Shown: in pieces, positions 1 to 11,645 of the stretch
Layout of the letters: every line of letters begins with the position of its first letter
Numbering within the stretch: the stretch's first letter is position 1
NCBI GenBank assembly: GCA_949126835.1
Contig: OX421493.1
Coordinates: 60,063,898 to 60,127,897, forward strand
Direction of reading: 5' to 3'
DNA from: Anisus vortex
Lineage: Eukaryota; Mollusca; Gastropoda; Planorbidae
DNA length: 64,000 nucleotides
Notes under the pieces: model-generated
Database searches by the model: none
What the model was told of the DNA's origin: nothing
What the model saw: the letters and a program-made list of their open reading frames with translations, nothing else
Program-made: the position numbers and the translations under genes

Positions 1-206
1 TGAACTTACCACGAATTCCGTAAATTGTCCAACAGGTGACAAATAGTTTAATATAAATAGAAAACATAACTTTCACCTTTAGAAAAAAAAAGATGAAAAC
101 AATAAGGAGAGGGTACAACATTTACATTACAATAGTATTACAATTAGTATTGATATTAGTATTGATATTAGTATTGATGTATCGTTAATGGAATTATTGA
201 AACGAT

Positions 207-290
207 ACAAAGGATTCTTCTATACAGAAGATTAAATTTGAACTTCCTGACTTATCAGTGGTCAAAGTCTAGTCTTGAATTTAGACCAAC
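207..290 (-). mobile_element. Decayed LINE 3' tail (possible)
   Basis: This stretch resembles, in degraded form, the 3' tail of the LINE family seen more clearly at 11188, 27395 and 37803: a paired CTTCTATA / AGAAGATTA motif followed by AGTCTAGTCTTG. The match is weak and rests on those internal copies only. Confidence 0.3.
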
Positions 291-479
291 TATCTTTGCC
301 TGTCAATTGGTCCAAATTATTTATTAGTTCAAGCAACCCGTTCCATATCCAAATACCATAGATAATGACGATTAATGAATTAAAAACATTTTTTTCCCTG
401 TCATCAAATTTGTCCTTTAAGTTTCTTTGAGGAACATAGTGCTTCTTTTTTTATCATATAAGAATAAAAATAAGAATGG

Positions 480-1010
480 GCATTTCTAAAGCGCTTCTAT
501 CTATGCTATTAAATTAGCATGCTAAGTGCGATCTTGGTGTGATTTGCAGTGGTAGATGTATAAGCCAAAAGAGAAAGGTCTTCAAGTTCTTTTTAAAAGT
601 TTCTCTTGTCCCAGATTCTCTCAGTGTCTGAGATAGACTGTTCCATAAAAAAGGCGCCACTGACTCAAATGAGCGCACTCCCAGGTACTTCTCTCTGTGT
701 CCATCCAAACTAGGAGTTTTGAGGAGTGACTGTGTTGAAGATCGCAGATCCCTAGATGGTTCATGCCTTGAGATAAGCTCTCGAAGATAAGAAGGAGCAA
801 TGCCCTTTATGCATCCGTATGTAATGGACATAATTTTGTGCTCTATTCGCTTCATCACCGGGAGCCAGTGGAGATCTCTTAGTGTTGGGGAGATATGATT
901 TTGCCTCATCACTCCCGAAACAATGCACGCCGTGGTGTTCTGCACTCTCTGAAATCTCTGCACCTGGTTATGGGGCAAGCCCCACATGCAACTATTGCAG
1001 TAATCCAACC
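480..1010 (-). mobile_element. LINE reverse-transcriptase 3' fragment
   Basis: The - strand ORF at 514-1008 encodes the C-terminal part of a non-LTR retrotransposon polymerase. It has the chain DYCNS...GLP, VQRFQRVQN, HISPTLRDLHWLPV and RSFESVAPFLWNSL, which follows the reverse-transcriptase core in CR1/L2-like LINEs. No catalytic DD motif is present, so this is a 5'-truncated copy. The segment below 514 is its 3' UTR; the same tail recurs at 39648-39745. A LINE of a related type lies at 4256-5455. Confidence 0.8.
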
Positions 1011-1029
1011 TTGACTGGATTAGAGATAT

Positions 1030-1098
1030 ATCTTTTATATATCACAGACGCTCCTACTATAAAGAAGATTATTGCGTCCTACGATCTTTATCTTTATT
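1030..1098 (-). mobile_element. LINE 3' tail
   Basis: A short copy of the 3' end of the Jockey-like family found at 11188-12552. It contains CAGACGCTCC, then AAAGAAGATTATTGCGTCC. Only the tail remains. Confidence 0.55.
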
Positions 1099-1100
1099 GT

Positions 1101-1851
1101 TCGAGGGTGTTGTTGTTTGACCACCCTGCACCAACATTAACACTATGATTACTTTCAATACTATTATTGTATTTTTATTATTATAACAAGATATGTGAAT
1201 TTCCTATAATTTTTAGCTTACAATTTTTTTTATGTTAAAAATAAATGTGCCTTGTTTTTGCACATTTGTTTGAGTGTGGTGCATTAGAAAATATTGTTCA
1301 GTGTATAATTTGAGAAATTTACAGTTTTCACCTTGTAATACAATTAGTTTCCCTACTTAATGCACATATGTTACACATCGCGGTTTATATTTTATAGGAT
1401 TGTACGTCACTAAAGTCAAACATTTTGCATAACAGTTTTAAAAAACATGACCGATAAAATAATGTGACTTCAAACCTTTTCTGTGATGTAAATAAACATT
1501 GAAAATAACTAAAATTGTACATTGTTTTTATAAATATGGATGCGGACATTTTATACCTATTCAAGAATGAACATAAAATTACGCATGACGGAAAATAGCA
1601 AGGGAGGTAACTGGAATAAATTTCACAATAATAAGTCAGCTTCAGTTTTCCTTCTTTGTCTTTGTTACTCAGATTTCATCATAAAAAATTGATAATTAAA
1701 TTATTTTTTTATCCATTTTTAATAAATGATATACTAATGGAATTCTATCTTCAAGACCTGTCTATTGATTTATAGCAAAAATATATTTATTTATTTATTT
1801 TGAAATTGTTCATTTCACATAGCTACTGTTATTATATTTTATATTATAACA
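1101..1851. other. AT-rich intergenic, no gene seen
   Basis: AT-rich sequence with frequent stops in all frames. I see no domain-like ORF, RNA gene or repeat structure beyond short A/T runs and a TTTATTTATTTATT run near 1785. Confidence 0.5.
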
Positions 1852-2580
1852 AACTAAATTGTCCGGATTTGCCCGGGGAAAAATTACAAACATATAGGCA
1901 CAGATGAAAATTGTTTAAACTCCAATGAACAGAAAGCTCTAATGAACAGAAAGCTCTAATGAACAGAAATCTCTAATGAACAGAAAGCTCTAATGAACAG
2001 AAAGCTCTAATGAACAGAAAGCTCTAATGAACAGAAAGCTCTAATGAACAGAAAGCTCTAATGAACAGAAAGCTCTAATGAACAGAAAGCTCTAATGAAC
2101 AGAAAGTTCTAATAACTATAAAAGTATAATTATTATTTATTTACTAAAAACATTAAAGATAGTAAATTTAAAAAAAAGAGGCTATTGTAATTGGGTTTTA
2201 AAATAGCATGTGTTTTTATTGAACAAAAAGTTAGAACTCTCCCTGAGAATCGAGCAACCGTCTCCCACTGGCGTCTAAAATATAGTTATAATTATTTACT
2301 TACTGAAAACATTTTAGAAAAGTTTAAAGTCCTGAAATTCTTCCCAATTTAAAAAACAAAAAAGGAATATTAATAGAAATTTAACAAAAATTACAATAAG
2401 AAAAATAAAGTTATCATTGGGGAATTGAACCCAGGTCTTCAGCATGGCAGTACGCATCCACTCAGCTAGAGAGGACACATGACGGAAGCGAGATCGCAAA
2501 AGTAAAATATGATAAATTAAGGTCACGTGTCTTTAAATTAACCGATGGGGATCCACACATACACATCGTACTTTATATAG
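1852..2580 (-). mobile_element. tRNA-derived SINE copy carrying a minisatellite
   Basis: On the - strand the element starts near 2580 and has a tRNA-like head at about 2410-2476. An A-box-like CTAGCTGAGT is followed by a B-box-like GGTTCAATTCCC. It ends at the other side in the hallmark tail seen on the + strand as CTAAATTGTCCGGATTTGCCC. Related copies lie at 2583-3090, 43870-44370, 44690-46200 and 48508-49065. This copy is interrupted by a 17-bp tandem array at 1920-2106. Confidence 0.6.
1920..2106. repeat. 17-bp minisatellite, 11 copies
   Basis: The unit CTCTAATGAACAGAAAG is repeated 11 times with very few substitutions and no length change. It lies inside the SINE copy at 1852-2580. The flanking text AAAGCTATAGATCTAAT in the neighbouring copy suggests the unit grew from SINE sequence. 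Confidence 0.95.
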
Positions 2581-2582
2581 TT

Positions 2583-3090
2583 ACAAGCTAAATTGCCCGG
2601 CGTTGCCCGGGGAAAAATACAACAGGCCTGTATATGCTACAGAGGAAAATTGTATAAACTGCAGTGAAAAGAAAGCTATAGATCTAATCATTAAACATTT
2701 TTTTTATACTAAAGACATTTAGGAAAGTAATTTTAAATAAATATTGTCATCGGCTTAAAAATAGGCAAGTTATTGATTTTTTATCATTTATTATTATTTA
2801 TTATTATTTATTATTATTTATCAAAAAGCTACATTGCCCGATGGTGCCCGTGAATTGAAATTTTTTTTTTAAAGTAATATTAATTGAAATAAAAAAAATG
2901 TGAAAAAAAAAGGTATAGACTAACTAGGGAATCGAACCGGGTCGAGCTCAAGGCAGTCCGGTACTCAGCTAGCGGGGACACAGATACTAAGTCAAATTAC
3001 AAAGGTCAAATATGAAGCAATAAAGTAATGTGTCTTTACATAAACCAATTTGATTGGTTAAACACACGTACAGAGCTTTATATATATATA
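2583..3090 (-). mobile_element. tRNA-derived SINE, one or two fused copies
   Basis: It begins with the tail CTAAATTGCCCGGCGTTGCC at 2590. A second tail-like motif (GCTACATTGCCCGATGGTGC) follows at about 2826, and a tRNA-like head at 2934-2985 on the - strand. The head has CTAGCTGAGTACC and GGTTCGATTCCC as A and B boxes. The two tail motifs suggest a truncated copy followed by a fuller one. Confidence 0.55.
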
Positions 3091-4255
3091 GGTAGAAAAC
3101 GTATTCTCTAGTAGCTGGATTGCAACACATGTACATGAAACTGAGGGAAATATATTGTTACTATTGTAGTCTTCAAAATTTAAGAAAATCATTATTATAA
3201 TAATATATTTATATTATCATGTAATATACAATTTTACCTTTCGATCTCATTTATACAATAGTAGGCCTATTATATATTACATAATATTACATAGAATCAT
3301 ATTGTCTAGTTTAACATACTTAGACTGCTTCTTTGCTACAATAAAATGAACTTAGAGTTTTAGTCTATCAGTCAGAAACGCGTGCGTGATAAGACACATT
3401 AAGATTGGTAATGTAAACATATGACACAGCGGAGATTTCCTATCAAATGCACATTTCTCTAGTTTGAGTAAAAATAGGGTTATGTATACTTCTAATTCTT
3501 TCATTCCTGGTGTGGCCCTTTAGAATTCAACAATTAAATTCAACGCTGTTTCTCTCACATACGTTGTGGTCAACGTAATGTGTACGTAATTTTATAATAC
3601 CACGTGACCTAATATACTGTTGTAGATATTGCCTTTCCCAAGTTAATAATTATATTGATTGGTTGGTTGAATTGATAATTATATTAAGACAATTGCATTT
3701 TGTTATATTAATTATTTAGTATCAGTTATTAAATATTATACATATGTCAGTGCACTAAATAATATTGTAAGAAAATCTTCTATAGAAAAGATTAAGTTTT
3801 TGTTAGACGGTGAGGGTCGACTTCTGCTCATGTAGGCCCCAAGTGAAAGAACTGATTTAATATCTCCATTGTAAAATTGTTTAATTTAAAGTATATCATA
3901 TGTGCCTACAATTCCTACATAAATATTCATGGAAGAAAATATTTATATCTGTGTCTTACGTTTTGAATAAAGTTTGAAGTAAGTAAAAACTACAATTGTC
4001 ACTTGAATCTTGATCATTTCTCAAGTCTACGTGTTATCGAGTAAAGTGCTGGATAGAATAAATGAAGTCAGTTGTCTGAGTTGGATCTGAATAAAATTTT
4101 AAGTTGCTTATACATATTACCACGCTACCAATAATACAAATATTATAAGCACTAACAACCGAGATTTACTAAAAATACAATTTAAAAAAAGCGAAGCACT
4201 AAATTTTAACTTTAAATATCACAGTACACGTTGTATAATCCTATTTTGTAGAGTT
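3091..4255. other. AT-rich intergenic, no gene seen
   Basis: No ORF with recognisable protein content and no clear repeat. Short A/T runs only; the 3' end abuts the ATA-rich tail of the LINE at 4256. Confidence 0.5.
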
Positions 4256-5455
4256 AAATAATAATAATAATAATAATGAAGCTTATATAGCGCATATCCC
4301 GCAATCAGTCCTATGCGCTTAACAATAACATTTACAATTACAATTACAATTAACAATGATAACAATAACAGACAAATGTTTAAAAATGTAAGTGGGCCAG
4401 GAGTCCATAATAAACAGGTGAGTCTTGAGTCCGGTCTTGAAAATGTTAAAGTTCGAGCTTTGTCGCAGCTGGAGTGGCAGGGTGTTCCATGTGGAGGGGC
4501 CGGAGTAGGTGAAGGCCCGCTGACAAGCTGTCACGAGTTTCGTCCGCGGGATCGTCAAATTGAGTTTGTGAGCAGCCGATCGAAGTGGGCGTGGTTTTGT
4601 ATATATTTCCAGACAGGAAATTAGATAATCCGGGGCAGAGTCATTGAGGCATTTATAGCATAGAGATGCGAGTTTATATAAAATCCTATTTTGAATAGGG
4701 AGCCAGTGCAGAGAGTAGAGCAGAGGTGAAATGTGGTCGGTCTTTAGGACTAGTCTGGCAGCGCAGTTTTGGACGCGTTGGAGTCCTTGAATGGAAGCGG
4801 CAGGAAGGCCGGCCAGAAGAGAGTTACAGTAGTCCAAACGAGAGAAGAGGAGAGTGATGACGAGCTTAATACAAGCTTCCGGAGTGAGGTAGCGACGGAT
4901 AGTGGCAATACGTCGCAGGTGAAAAAAGCAGGTTTTGATCAGGAAGGAGATGTGGGGTTGCATGGACAGAGTGGAGTCCAGAAACATGCCGAGGCTCTTT
5001 ACAGTTGGGGAGAAGGGCACAGTAGCGTCACCCAACTGGAGGTCAGTCACGCTGAGGGAAGCAAGCTTCTGTCTCGTTCCTACCAGTAGGGCTTCGGTCT
5101 TATCGCTGTTGAGCTTCAACTTGTTTTCTGTCATCCAGTTCTTGATGTCCAGGAAACAACAGGAGATAGAAGCAAGGAGCTCGTCGATGTTCTTAGGCTT
5201 GGCGCTGTTTAGGAGCTGGGTGTCATCAGCGAAAAAGTGATAATTAAGGTTGTGTCCCTCGATGACGAAGGAAAGGGGTTGGGTGTACAAAGTGAAGAGG
5301 ACTGGGCCGAGGACGGACCCCTGTGGTACACCATAGCGGACGGTGACGGGCTGGGAGGACAAAGATTCAGTAGTGACGGTCTGGGAGCGACCGTCGAGGT
5401 AAATACAACGTACATAATCTGGAATCCTCTTAGGTATGACGTCATTAACTAACTC
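4256..5455 (-). mobile_element. 5'-truncated CR1/L2-like LINE with RT core
   Basis: The - strand ORF of about 347 codons (4319-5362), with readable sequence up to about 5450, encodes the second half of a reverse transcriptase. It has VRYGVPQGSVLGPVLF, the catalytic box FADDTQL, SDKTEALLVG and KSLGMFLD, then the chain DYCNSLLAGLP, DHISPLLYSLHWLPI and STWNTLPLQLRQS. The polymerase N-terminus and the endonuclease are missing. The 3' end is an (ATA)n tail at 4256-4275, typical of target-primed insertion. The ORF is almost intact, so this is one of the younger LINE copies here. Confidence 0.88.
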
Positions 5456-5885
5456 AACTAACTGTTACGTCTCGTTGTCTAGGATGGACGGTTTATCTCA
5501 ATGACTTGAAGAATCCTTAACTCTCGACTAAACTTTTATTCAAGCAATTTAGAAACGACGTCAGAAATAATTACTAACAACTTTTAATTCAACATAACAC
5601 ATAACATTGAAGCTCAACACATGTCAATAATAACAACACGATTTAAGAAGAACACAAGAAGCATTAAATCACAGCCTAACCAGTCTCTCAATACATTCTA
5701 CTCTCTACTCTAACGACACACCACATGGTCCGGACCCCCACCCCCGCCCTGCTCGCTCATGCCAAACTGACAAGGGTCACTCAAGGTCACCACAACAATG
5801 TGACCATCAGTTACAAAGGAAGGTAATCACAACTAAAAACAAGGGAGTTAATTAATTCTGATCTTATACATTATACATCACACAA
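5456..5885. repeat. Dispersed repeat, second copy inverted at 42505
   Basis: This segment, running from TGTTACGTCTC to AGGGAGTTAATTAATTC, is the reverse complement of 42505-42770. The shared parts include the tracts around ACACAAGAAGCATTA, CATGGTCC and GGGTCACTCAAGGTCACC. No ORF was found. It may be a non-autonomous DNA element; the class is unknown. Confidence 0.6.
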
Positions 5886-6204
5886 CAAATATTATATGTA
5901 TGCCTCACTTAATTTAAATTAGAAATGTCCAGTGTCGCATAATAATTTAATTAAAAATTTTAATTCCATATATAAATATAACACAGTCCAGCTAATGTAT
6001 AACAAACTATATATATTTTATGTCAACACAGTTTAATTTGACATGGTCGTGACATAATCAGAAGTCTTGCACTCCAGGTTTCTAGCAGGAGAATCTAAAC
6101 GTTTAAAGTTCTGCAGATCTGGAGACATTTGAGGTCATCGACATGGCATGGGCATTGTCTCTTCTGTATAAGGAATAGCCCCTGGTAGTGACACCCTGGT
6201 GGGC

Positions 6205-6850
6205 AGTACATGTCGGAACAGCTGGAACAGTCAACCAGGAACAGGGCTGAAATAGTTTGTGTTATGTTAGAGGAAATTGCAATAATCCATCAAGCATTAA
6301 ACTCTAATTTAGAAATTGCAATAATACATCAAGCATTAAACTCTAATTTAGAAATTGCAATAATCCATCAAGCATTAAACTCTAATTTAGAAATTGCAAT
6401 AATCCATCAAGCATTAAACTCTAATTTAGAAATTGCAATAATCTATCAAGCATTAAACTCTAATTTAGAAATTGCAATAATCCATCAAGCATTAAACTCT
6501 AATTTAGAAATTGCAATAATCCATCAAGCATTAAACTCTAATTTAGAAATTGCAATAATCCATCAAGCATTAAACTCTAATTTAGAAATGCGACAGAAAA
6601 AGATTTTGTTACAAAGCTCAGATAAACATAAAGGCAAAGAAACATTCCTTATCCCTTATGCGAGAACAAATGCACATAAGTACTCATTCTTCTCGAGTGG
6701 CATTTGGGCATGGAGTAGGTTACCTGAGCAAACCACGAAAACCAGTAACTTAACATCATTTAAAACATTTGTAAAAATGCAAGAGTAGACTCGGACCACG
6801 GATGAGCAATAATCTTCTTTATAGAAGGAGCGTCTGAAGAAATGTATCTT
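6205..6850 (+). mobile_element. Jockey-like LINE 3' fragment with amplified coding segment
   Basis: The ORF at 6210-6788 ends in FLIPYARTNAHKYSFF, SGIWAWSRLPEQ and TSNLTSFKTFVKMQE. These match the C-terminus of the LINE at 11646-12552 (FLIPYARTNAYKYSFF, SGIQAWNGLPGQ). After the stop come the tail motifs TCGGACCACGGATGAGC and AGAAGGAGCGTCTG. Upstream, the short segment that reads VVIIHKALNSNLE in the other copy has been amplified eight times. The 5' end is not defined. Confidence 0.75.
6273..6584 (+). repeat. 39-bp coding minisatellite in LINE ORF, 8 copies
   Basis: Eight 39-bp units encode the 13-residue repeat EIAIIHQALNSNL in the frame of the LINE polymerase. The corresponding segment in the LINE at 12252-12290 occurs once. 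The unit length preserves the reading frame. Units differ by only one or two bases, so the expansion is recent. Confidence 0.93.
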
Positions 6851-7384
6851 TTGAAATTAGGTTTTATATTTATCAATATAGAATATTAACATATATATTG
6901 GCCTGTTATTATATTAAGTGATTATTTAATTGATATCTAAATAAATAGATAGTAAATTGATAGAAAGATGATAGATAATAGATAATATAATACAGATGAA
7001 AAAAAGAAAGATTATAGATAGATTGTAATATATGTTTGACATTTAGATTTTAAATAGATAATAGATAGATATTTCACGGATAGATAGAAAGATGATTTAA
7101 GGTAAATCGATAAAAAATATATAAAAGAAACATGATAGATAGTAAGTAGATGATTGATAGATGATAGATGAATATATTGTTACGTAACGGAGTTCTTAAA
7201 ATTAATATTCTCTTAAACTTGAAATAATAAGCCGAAACGCGAATACCATGAAGGAAGAATGCTTGCTGTTAATTGTTTACACAATGAGTGCCTCCCGTGG
7301 TAAAATATTCAATATCTGATCCCTTAAGAATCGTCTAGAAGTTATTATCGACTGAAACTTCCGTTTCCGTTTTGGTAATGGATA
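6851..7384. other. Intergenic, GATA-rich simple sequence
   Basis: AT-rich sequence with many loosely arranged GATA and TAGATAGA motifs (about 6940-7170). No gene was seen. Confidence 0.5.
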
Positions 7385-7392
7385 GATGGTTA

Positions 7393-9431
7393 CAGGGCCG
7401 GCTCATCCATATAAGCGAACTAGGCGGCTGCCTAGGGCGCAAACTTTTGAGGGGCGCAAAATTGAGGATTGTTTTAAATTTGGGGATTAAAAAACATAAA
7501 CTTTATTAAAGTTTAGTGCTTCTATGCGATACTAGCATAGGCAGACGAATTACTAGGTAATGAAAGGCGAAGGGTATTTTATTTATGTTGTCTCATAAAA
7601 TAGGAAAGTATGCCCTAACAGTAGCCTTAGTTGGTCAAACTCGCTGTGCGTAGCGGAGTGCAAAAAGTCAACCCCTTACTTCCCCCGGCCACACCTGGAT
7701 GCGATGCGGCAGCGGATTATTATAGTGAAGTCACTGAAGTGACGTGACCTTCATGTCAGTTCGTGAATCGTAAGTCGTGTTGGCGCTGAGTTGCTTGCAT
7801 TGGCAGTGGAGTTGTTGTTTTCGTGCATTTTCAGACTGTTAATTACGAAAACGAATACAGTAAATAATTAAATCCCCTAAGTGGCACAAGATTTGAATTG
7901 CACATGTCGAATTGATGCCCTAACACCTCTGCGGTACCAGTTATCTCATGTTTGTGATGCTTTCGAAGAGATTTCTGAAGACACTCATTGGATCTAGTGG
8001 CAGTATTGTGAAGATGGAAGCACTTGGGTTACTTACAAATATCTCAGACTTCAAGTTTATTGTTGCACTTGTCATATAGAACAACATTTTGTTCAACTAA
8101 ACATAACTAGTAAGATACTGCGAGAAAAAGACTTGAGTCTCCAGAGAGCAGTTAGTTACCTTAAAAAAAACGAAGATTTTTTGGTTACAGCTAGAGTTGA
8201 TTTAGAGTTAAATAGAGTTCTAGTTGATGCTAATGAAGTAGGATAAAAAGTTGCATGGAGTAGAACCAGTATTTGAGAAAGAAAAGGTCCGAATTAAAAA
8301 AAAGAACATGATTGATTACGAATCAACAGATGAATCAGTAAATATTGCAGGTGACCACTCAAAAAGTTTCAAGATCCACTTTTATGTTGCTGCTTTAGAC
8401 ACAGCTGCTTATGTGGTAAAAGAAAGATTTTTCCCAGTTAAATAAAGAGTCTGGTGTCTTTGGATTTTTGTACAACATTCCTGACCTTAAAAACAAGACT
8501 ACATCAGAGGTTAAGTCGATGTGCAAAAACTTGGAAAAACATTAACAATTGAAAAAGATGAAGGTTAGAATGCATCTGACATTGCTGCTGTACGACAGTG
8601 TTCTAAACTTAGAGCAATTTATCATCATCTCCATAACTCAGTATCAAACCCTGAAGAAATCCTAAACTACATTTACCAACAGAATCTTGAAAATGGATTT
8701 CTTATCATATGTAAAGCCCTTTGTATTTTGCTTACGTTGCCACATTCCGTAGCTAGTGCTGAACGAAGTTTTTCAAAATTTAAGCGAATTAAAACCTATC
8801 TGCGTAGTACAATGTGTCAGGAGAGACTTACAGATCTGGCGATAATTTCTTTTGAAAGTGAGGTGGCAAGACTGATAGACTCAAAAGCCCTCATACAAGA
8901 ATTTGCGAAGCGGAAAGCAAGAAAAGTACCACTAGGCTTTTAGTCTTGAGTATAAATACTGGTGATCAGTATTTAAAAGTGACTTTTGGACCGTAGTTAA
9001 GAAACCAATAATCCAATATCCAACAATATCAAGTATCCTTTGTGTATTTTTTAAGTGTTATAAAAACAGAAAAAAAATATATATAATCGCATTGTTAGTT
9101 TCTGTTTGTTATTAAGAGATCTGTACATAATGCAGGTATAAAACCTATAAACCCATATATCTAATGTAAAAGTGTGTGTTGTGTAAATTTTCTAATAATA
9201 ACTTAGATTTCTAATTATTAATCTATAATGCAAAACCAGTGTTACTTTTCATTCAACTGTTTTATTTACATTTCACAGTCATCAATCTAAGGTTATAAAA
9301 TAAAATTCTTTGTTGGACTATAACAATTATTAACAAAAACATATTTTTGAAGTTCCATACCCGGCAGACCTTTAATGAGAGCGCATAATTTGCTTTCGCC
9401 TATGGCGCCAAAAACCCTAGAGCCGGCCCTG
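7393..9431 (+). mobile_element. Decayed hAT DNA transposon with terminal repeats
   Basis: The left end CAGGGCCGGCTC (7393) and the right end GAGCCGGCCCTG (to 9431) are perfect terminal inverted repeats. They continue as an imperfect match (GCCTAGGGCGC against GCGCCATAGGC on the other strand). The flanks are 8-bp near-direct repeats, GATGGTTA at 7385 and GATGGTAA at 9432, as expected for hAT. Inside are broken pieces of a ZMYM1-like hAT transposase: LTPLRYQLSHVCDAFEEI near 7915-7970 and the C-terminal dimerisation domain at 8572-8943. Stops and frameshifts separate the pieces, so it cannot be autonomous. A small relative lies at 36288. Confidence 0.88.
8572..8943 (+). pseudogene. hAT transposase C-terminal domain remnant
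   Basis: An open stretch of about 124 codons with no good start codon; its frame is closed by a TAG just upstream at about 8566. It carries the hAT C-terminal dimerisation signature TLPHSVASAERSFSK, followed by LRSTMCQERLTDLAI. The upstream part, LRAIYHHLHNSVSNPEEILN, fits the spacer that precedes this motif in ZMYM1-like hAT transposases. The N-terminal BED/TTF finger and the catalytic core are split over other frames at 7870-8440. It is a fossil inside the element at 7393-9431. Confidence 0.82.
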
Positions 9432-9439
9432 GATGGTAA

Positions 9440-10735
9440 TGATTAGTTTTCCCCTCTTTAAATTCAAGTGTATCCCTCGTAATCGATGTAACCAAAAGTG
9501 ATAGCGATGGTACCAATTTGCCGATACTTGACCACTATCTAAAGGCTAAAGACACGAGGCCCGCTCCTTTTTTCCATAATGTCTTTACTGGAGAAAGCAT
9601 ATCAACTTGCTCTCTGCACCACTGTAATGTTTATTAAGCTGTTGATTCTTAAAATGGATTATTTGCATTTTATATTTGGAATATGTGTCAAATATTCATA
9701 ATTACTAGATTATACTACTTTTATTATTGAAGACACAGGAGCGCAAATCTAATCGTCTTTCGAGACTATGGAGCCAATGATGATGATTAGTGAAGAGCAC
9801 GTCCTCTTAACAAGTTAATATCCTGTTCTATATTTCATTTTGAATGGATTTGTATATTTTGTAAATATGAAGATTGTCACCCTCGTTCTAACATTTGGAG
9901 TTAATAAATATTCCTCGTTTATTCCATCTGTATTTATTAAATATTTCAATGTTGACTGTGTGTGCAGTTCATATTAACTTTATATAATTAATAATCTACT
10001 TCAACGTTTACACATATACAACTGCTAAGAGCCATTATTTACTAGCATTGTCATACAATAGATTCTACACTACTTGTTACTCATGTTGAGACGCCTAGGG
10101 AGCTGTACTGGACCTTAGACATAATAACTTAATAATCAACATCTTTTACTCATGCTGTGCTTCATTGAAAGAACAATAATAATAAATAATCGGATATCAG
10201 CATAATTCAGCTGTAATCAGATATCTAATGAGAGCTCTGAGCTAAATACATCATACATAATACTCACAGCATAGTAAGTCATCTCTTACATCAATAATAA
10301 CTATTAAATGAACTGGTTAATCTATAATAACATTGGAAATACTATGTATAAAGGATTTGGCCAGGACAATAAATAATATTTTAAATATTCAGTATATACA
10401 ACAGTGTTGGATGACCATTGGTGTATGTCTGAAACAACATCATTAAAACTGATTGATAACTTCAAAAATTATCAAGTTGATGGTCAGTGATGTTGCAAAC
10501 AAAGTAATACATGCTTTAATTAGCAGGTTACGTAATAATATGTTGTATTGATAGGTCTAGACATAGATGATAGATTATAAATAGATTAAAAGATCATAGA
10601 TATATAAAAATAAATAAAGATAGATAGATAGATAGATAAATAGAAGAAATTTATAAATATAACGAAATTAGATGATAACTTGTAATAATTATTGTGAAAA
10701 CTTTATTGTGAAATAATGAAGAAAAAAATCAGTTG
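9440..10735. other. AT-rich intergenic, no gene seen
   Basis: No ORF with domain content was seen. A short stretch near 9755-9790 (GGAGCCAATGATGATGATTA) looks like transposon tail sequence. A short GATA run lies at 10617-10640. Confidence 0.5.
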
Positions 10736-10738
10736 TAC

Positions 10739-10790
10739 CATGAGTAGTTCCAGACAGAATGAGCAGAGCTAACAACAAAACAGACTTCAT
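10739..10790 (-). CDS. Possible first exon of a small secreted peptide
   Basis: On the - strand an ATG at 10790 opens MKSVLLLALLILSGTTHG, a textbook signal peptide with a Lys-bearing n-region, a Leu/Ile/Ala core and a small-residue c-region. A phase-1 donor-like ATG|GTACAA could end the exon at 10739. Without splicing the ORF stops after 33 codons at about 10689. A TATATATA box lies at 10865-10872, about 75 bases upstream, and TAATG-free 5' sequence separates the two. I found no convincing next exon downstream on the - strand within the window. The call therefore rests on the signal peptide and promoter spacing alone. It may be a dead fragment. Confidence 0.4.
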
Positions 10791-11187
10791 GATCTCAGCC
10801 GTAAGTTTCGTAATCTACAATAAAGTCTTACATGAATTGTAACATTTTCAATAGTTCTAAGATCTATATATAGATATAGCCCACCAAACTTTTTATCTTA
10901 TCAGCTTTTACATAGATCTATAAATAGTACATCGGTCGACTTGAATAGTCGCATAATCTTCTAGACATCAGGATTTCGATCTAAAATTAGCACAACGTAA
11001 ATATTCATCAGGAGTTTTGATCTAATTTTAACCATCTTTTCTACAGTCTTTAAAGAATAAGACAGCCCCCACCCCCCACCCCACACACACACCGATAGTT
11101 CCACAATGTATGGTTTCCCTTTCGTAATGTAACAATTTTTCAAGGTAATGAAAGCTGTTCATGTCTCTATAGTAAATCTTATCTTAT

Positions 11188-11645
11188 ATATATTACAGAC
11201 GCTCCTTCCATAAAGAAGATAGATTATTGCGTCCTACGCTTATCCGTGATCTGGGTCTAGTCTTATATTTTTAATAGCGTTTCATATGATTTTTAGTTAC
11301 TGGTTTTCCTGGTTTGTTCAGGCATCCCATTTCATGCCTGGAAGCCTCTCGGGAAGAAATAGAATTTATTTTCTTTTTTTCTCGCATAAAGGTATAAGGA
11401 AAATGTTTTTGTTTATCTAAGCATTGTAAATGATTGTTATTGTGTTGTCTTTCTAAATAAAAATGTAATGCCTTATGTATTATTATTACTTTACCTCTCT
11501 GCCCTTCTGTTCTCTAGTGTTTCTAGGTTTAATGATTTGACTAATGGTGTTAATGTCAGTTGTGAATATTCGTCAGAACCTCGCAGTAATTTTCTAAATG
11601 TGTTGTAATATTTTAATGTTTTCTTTGTTGATGGGTCCCATACAG
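11188..11645 (-). mobile_element. Jockey-like LINE 3' fragment, head-to-head copy
   Basis: Read on the - strand this is the 3' end of the same LINE family as 11646-12552: the polymerase C-terminus, then AGTCTAGTC-type tail motifs, ending in the CGTCCTACGC / CAGACGCTCC tail at 11188. It meets the + strand copy at about 11645, near the shared GGGTCCCATACAG. The two form a large inverted repeat. Confidence 0.75.

Noticed and set aside
4313..5240. + strand ORFs across 4313-5240
   Set aside because: They are antisense to an almost intact LINE reverse transcriptase.
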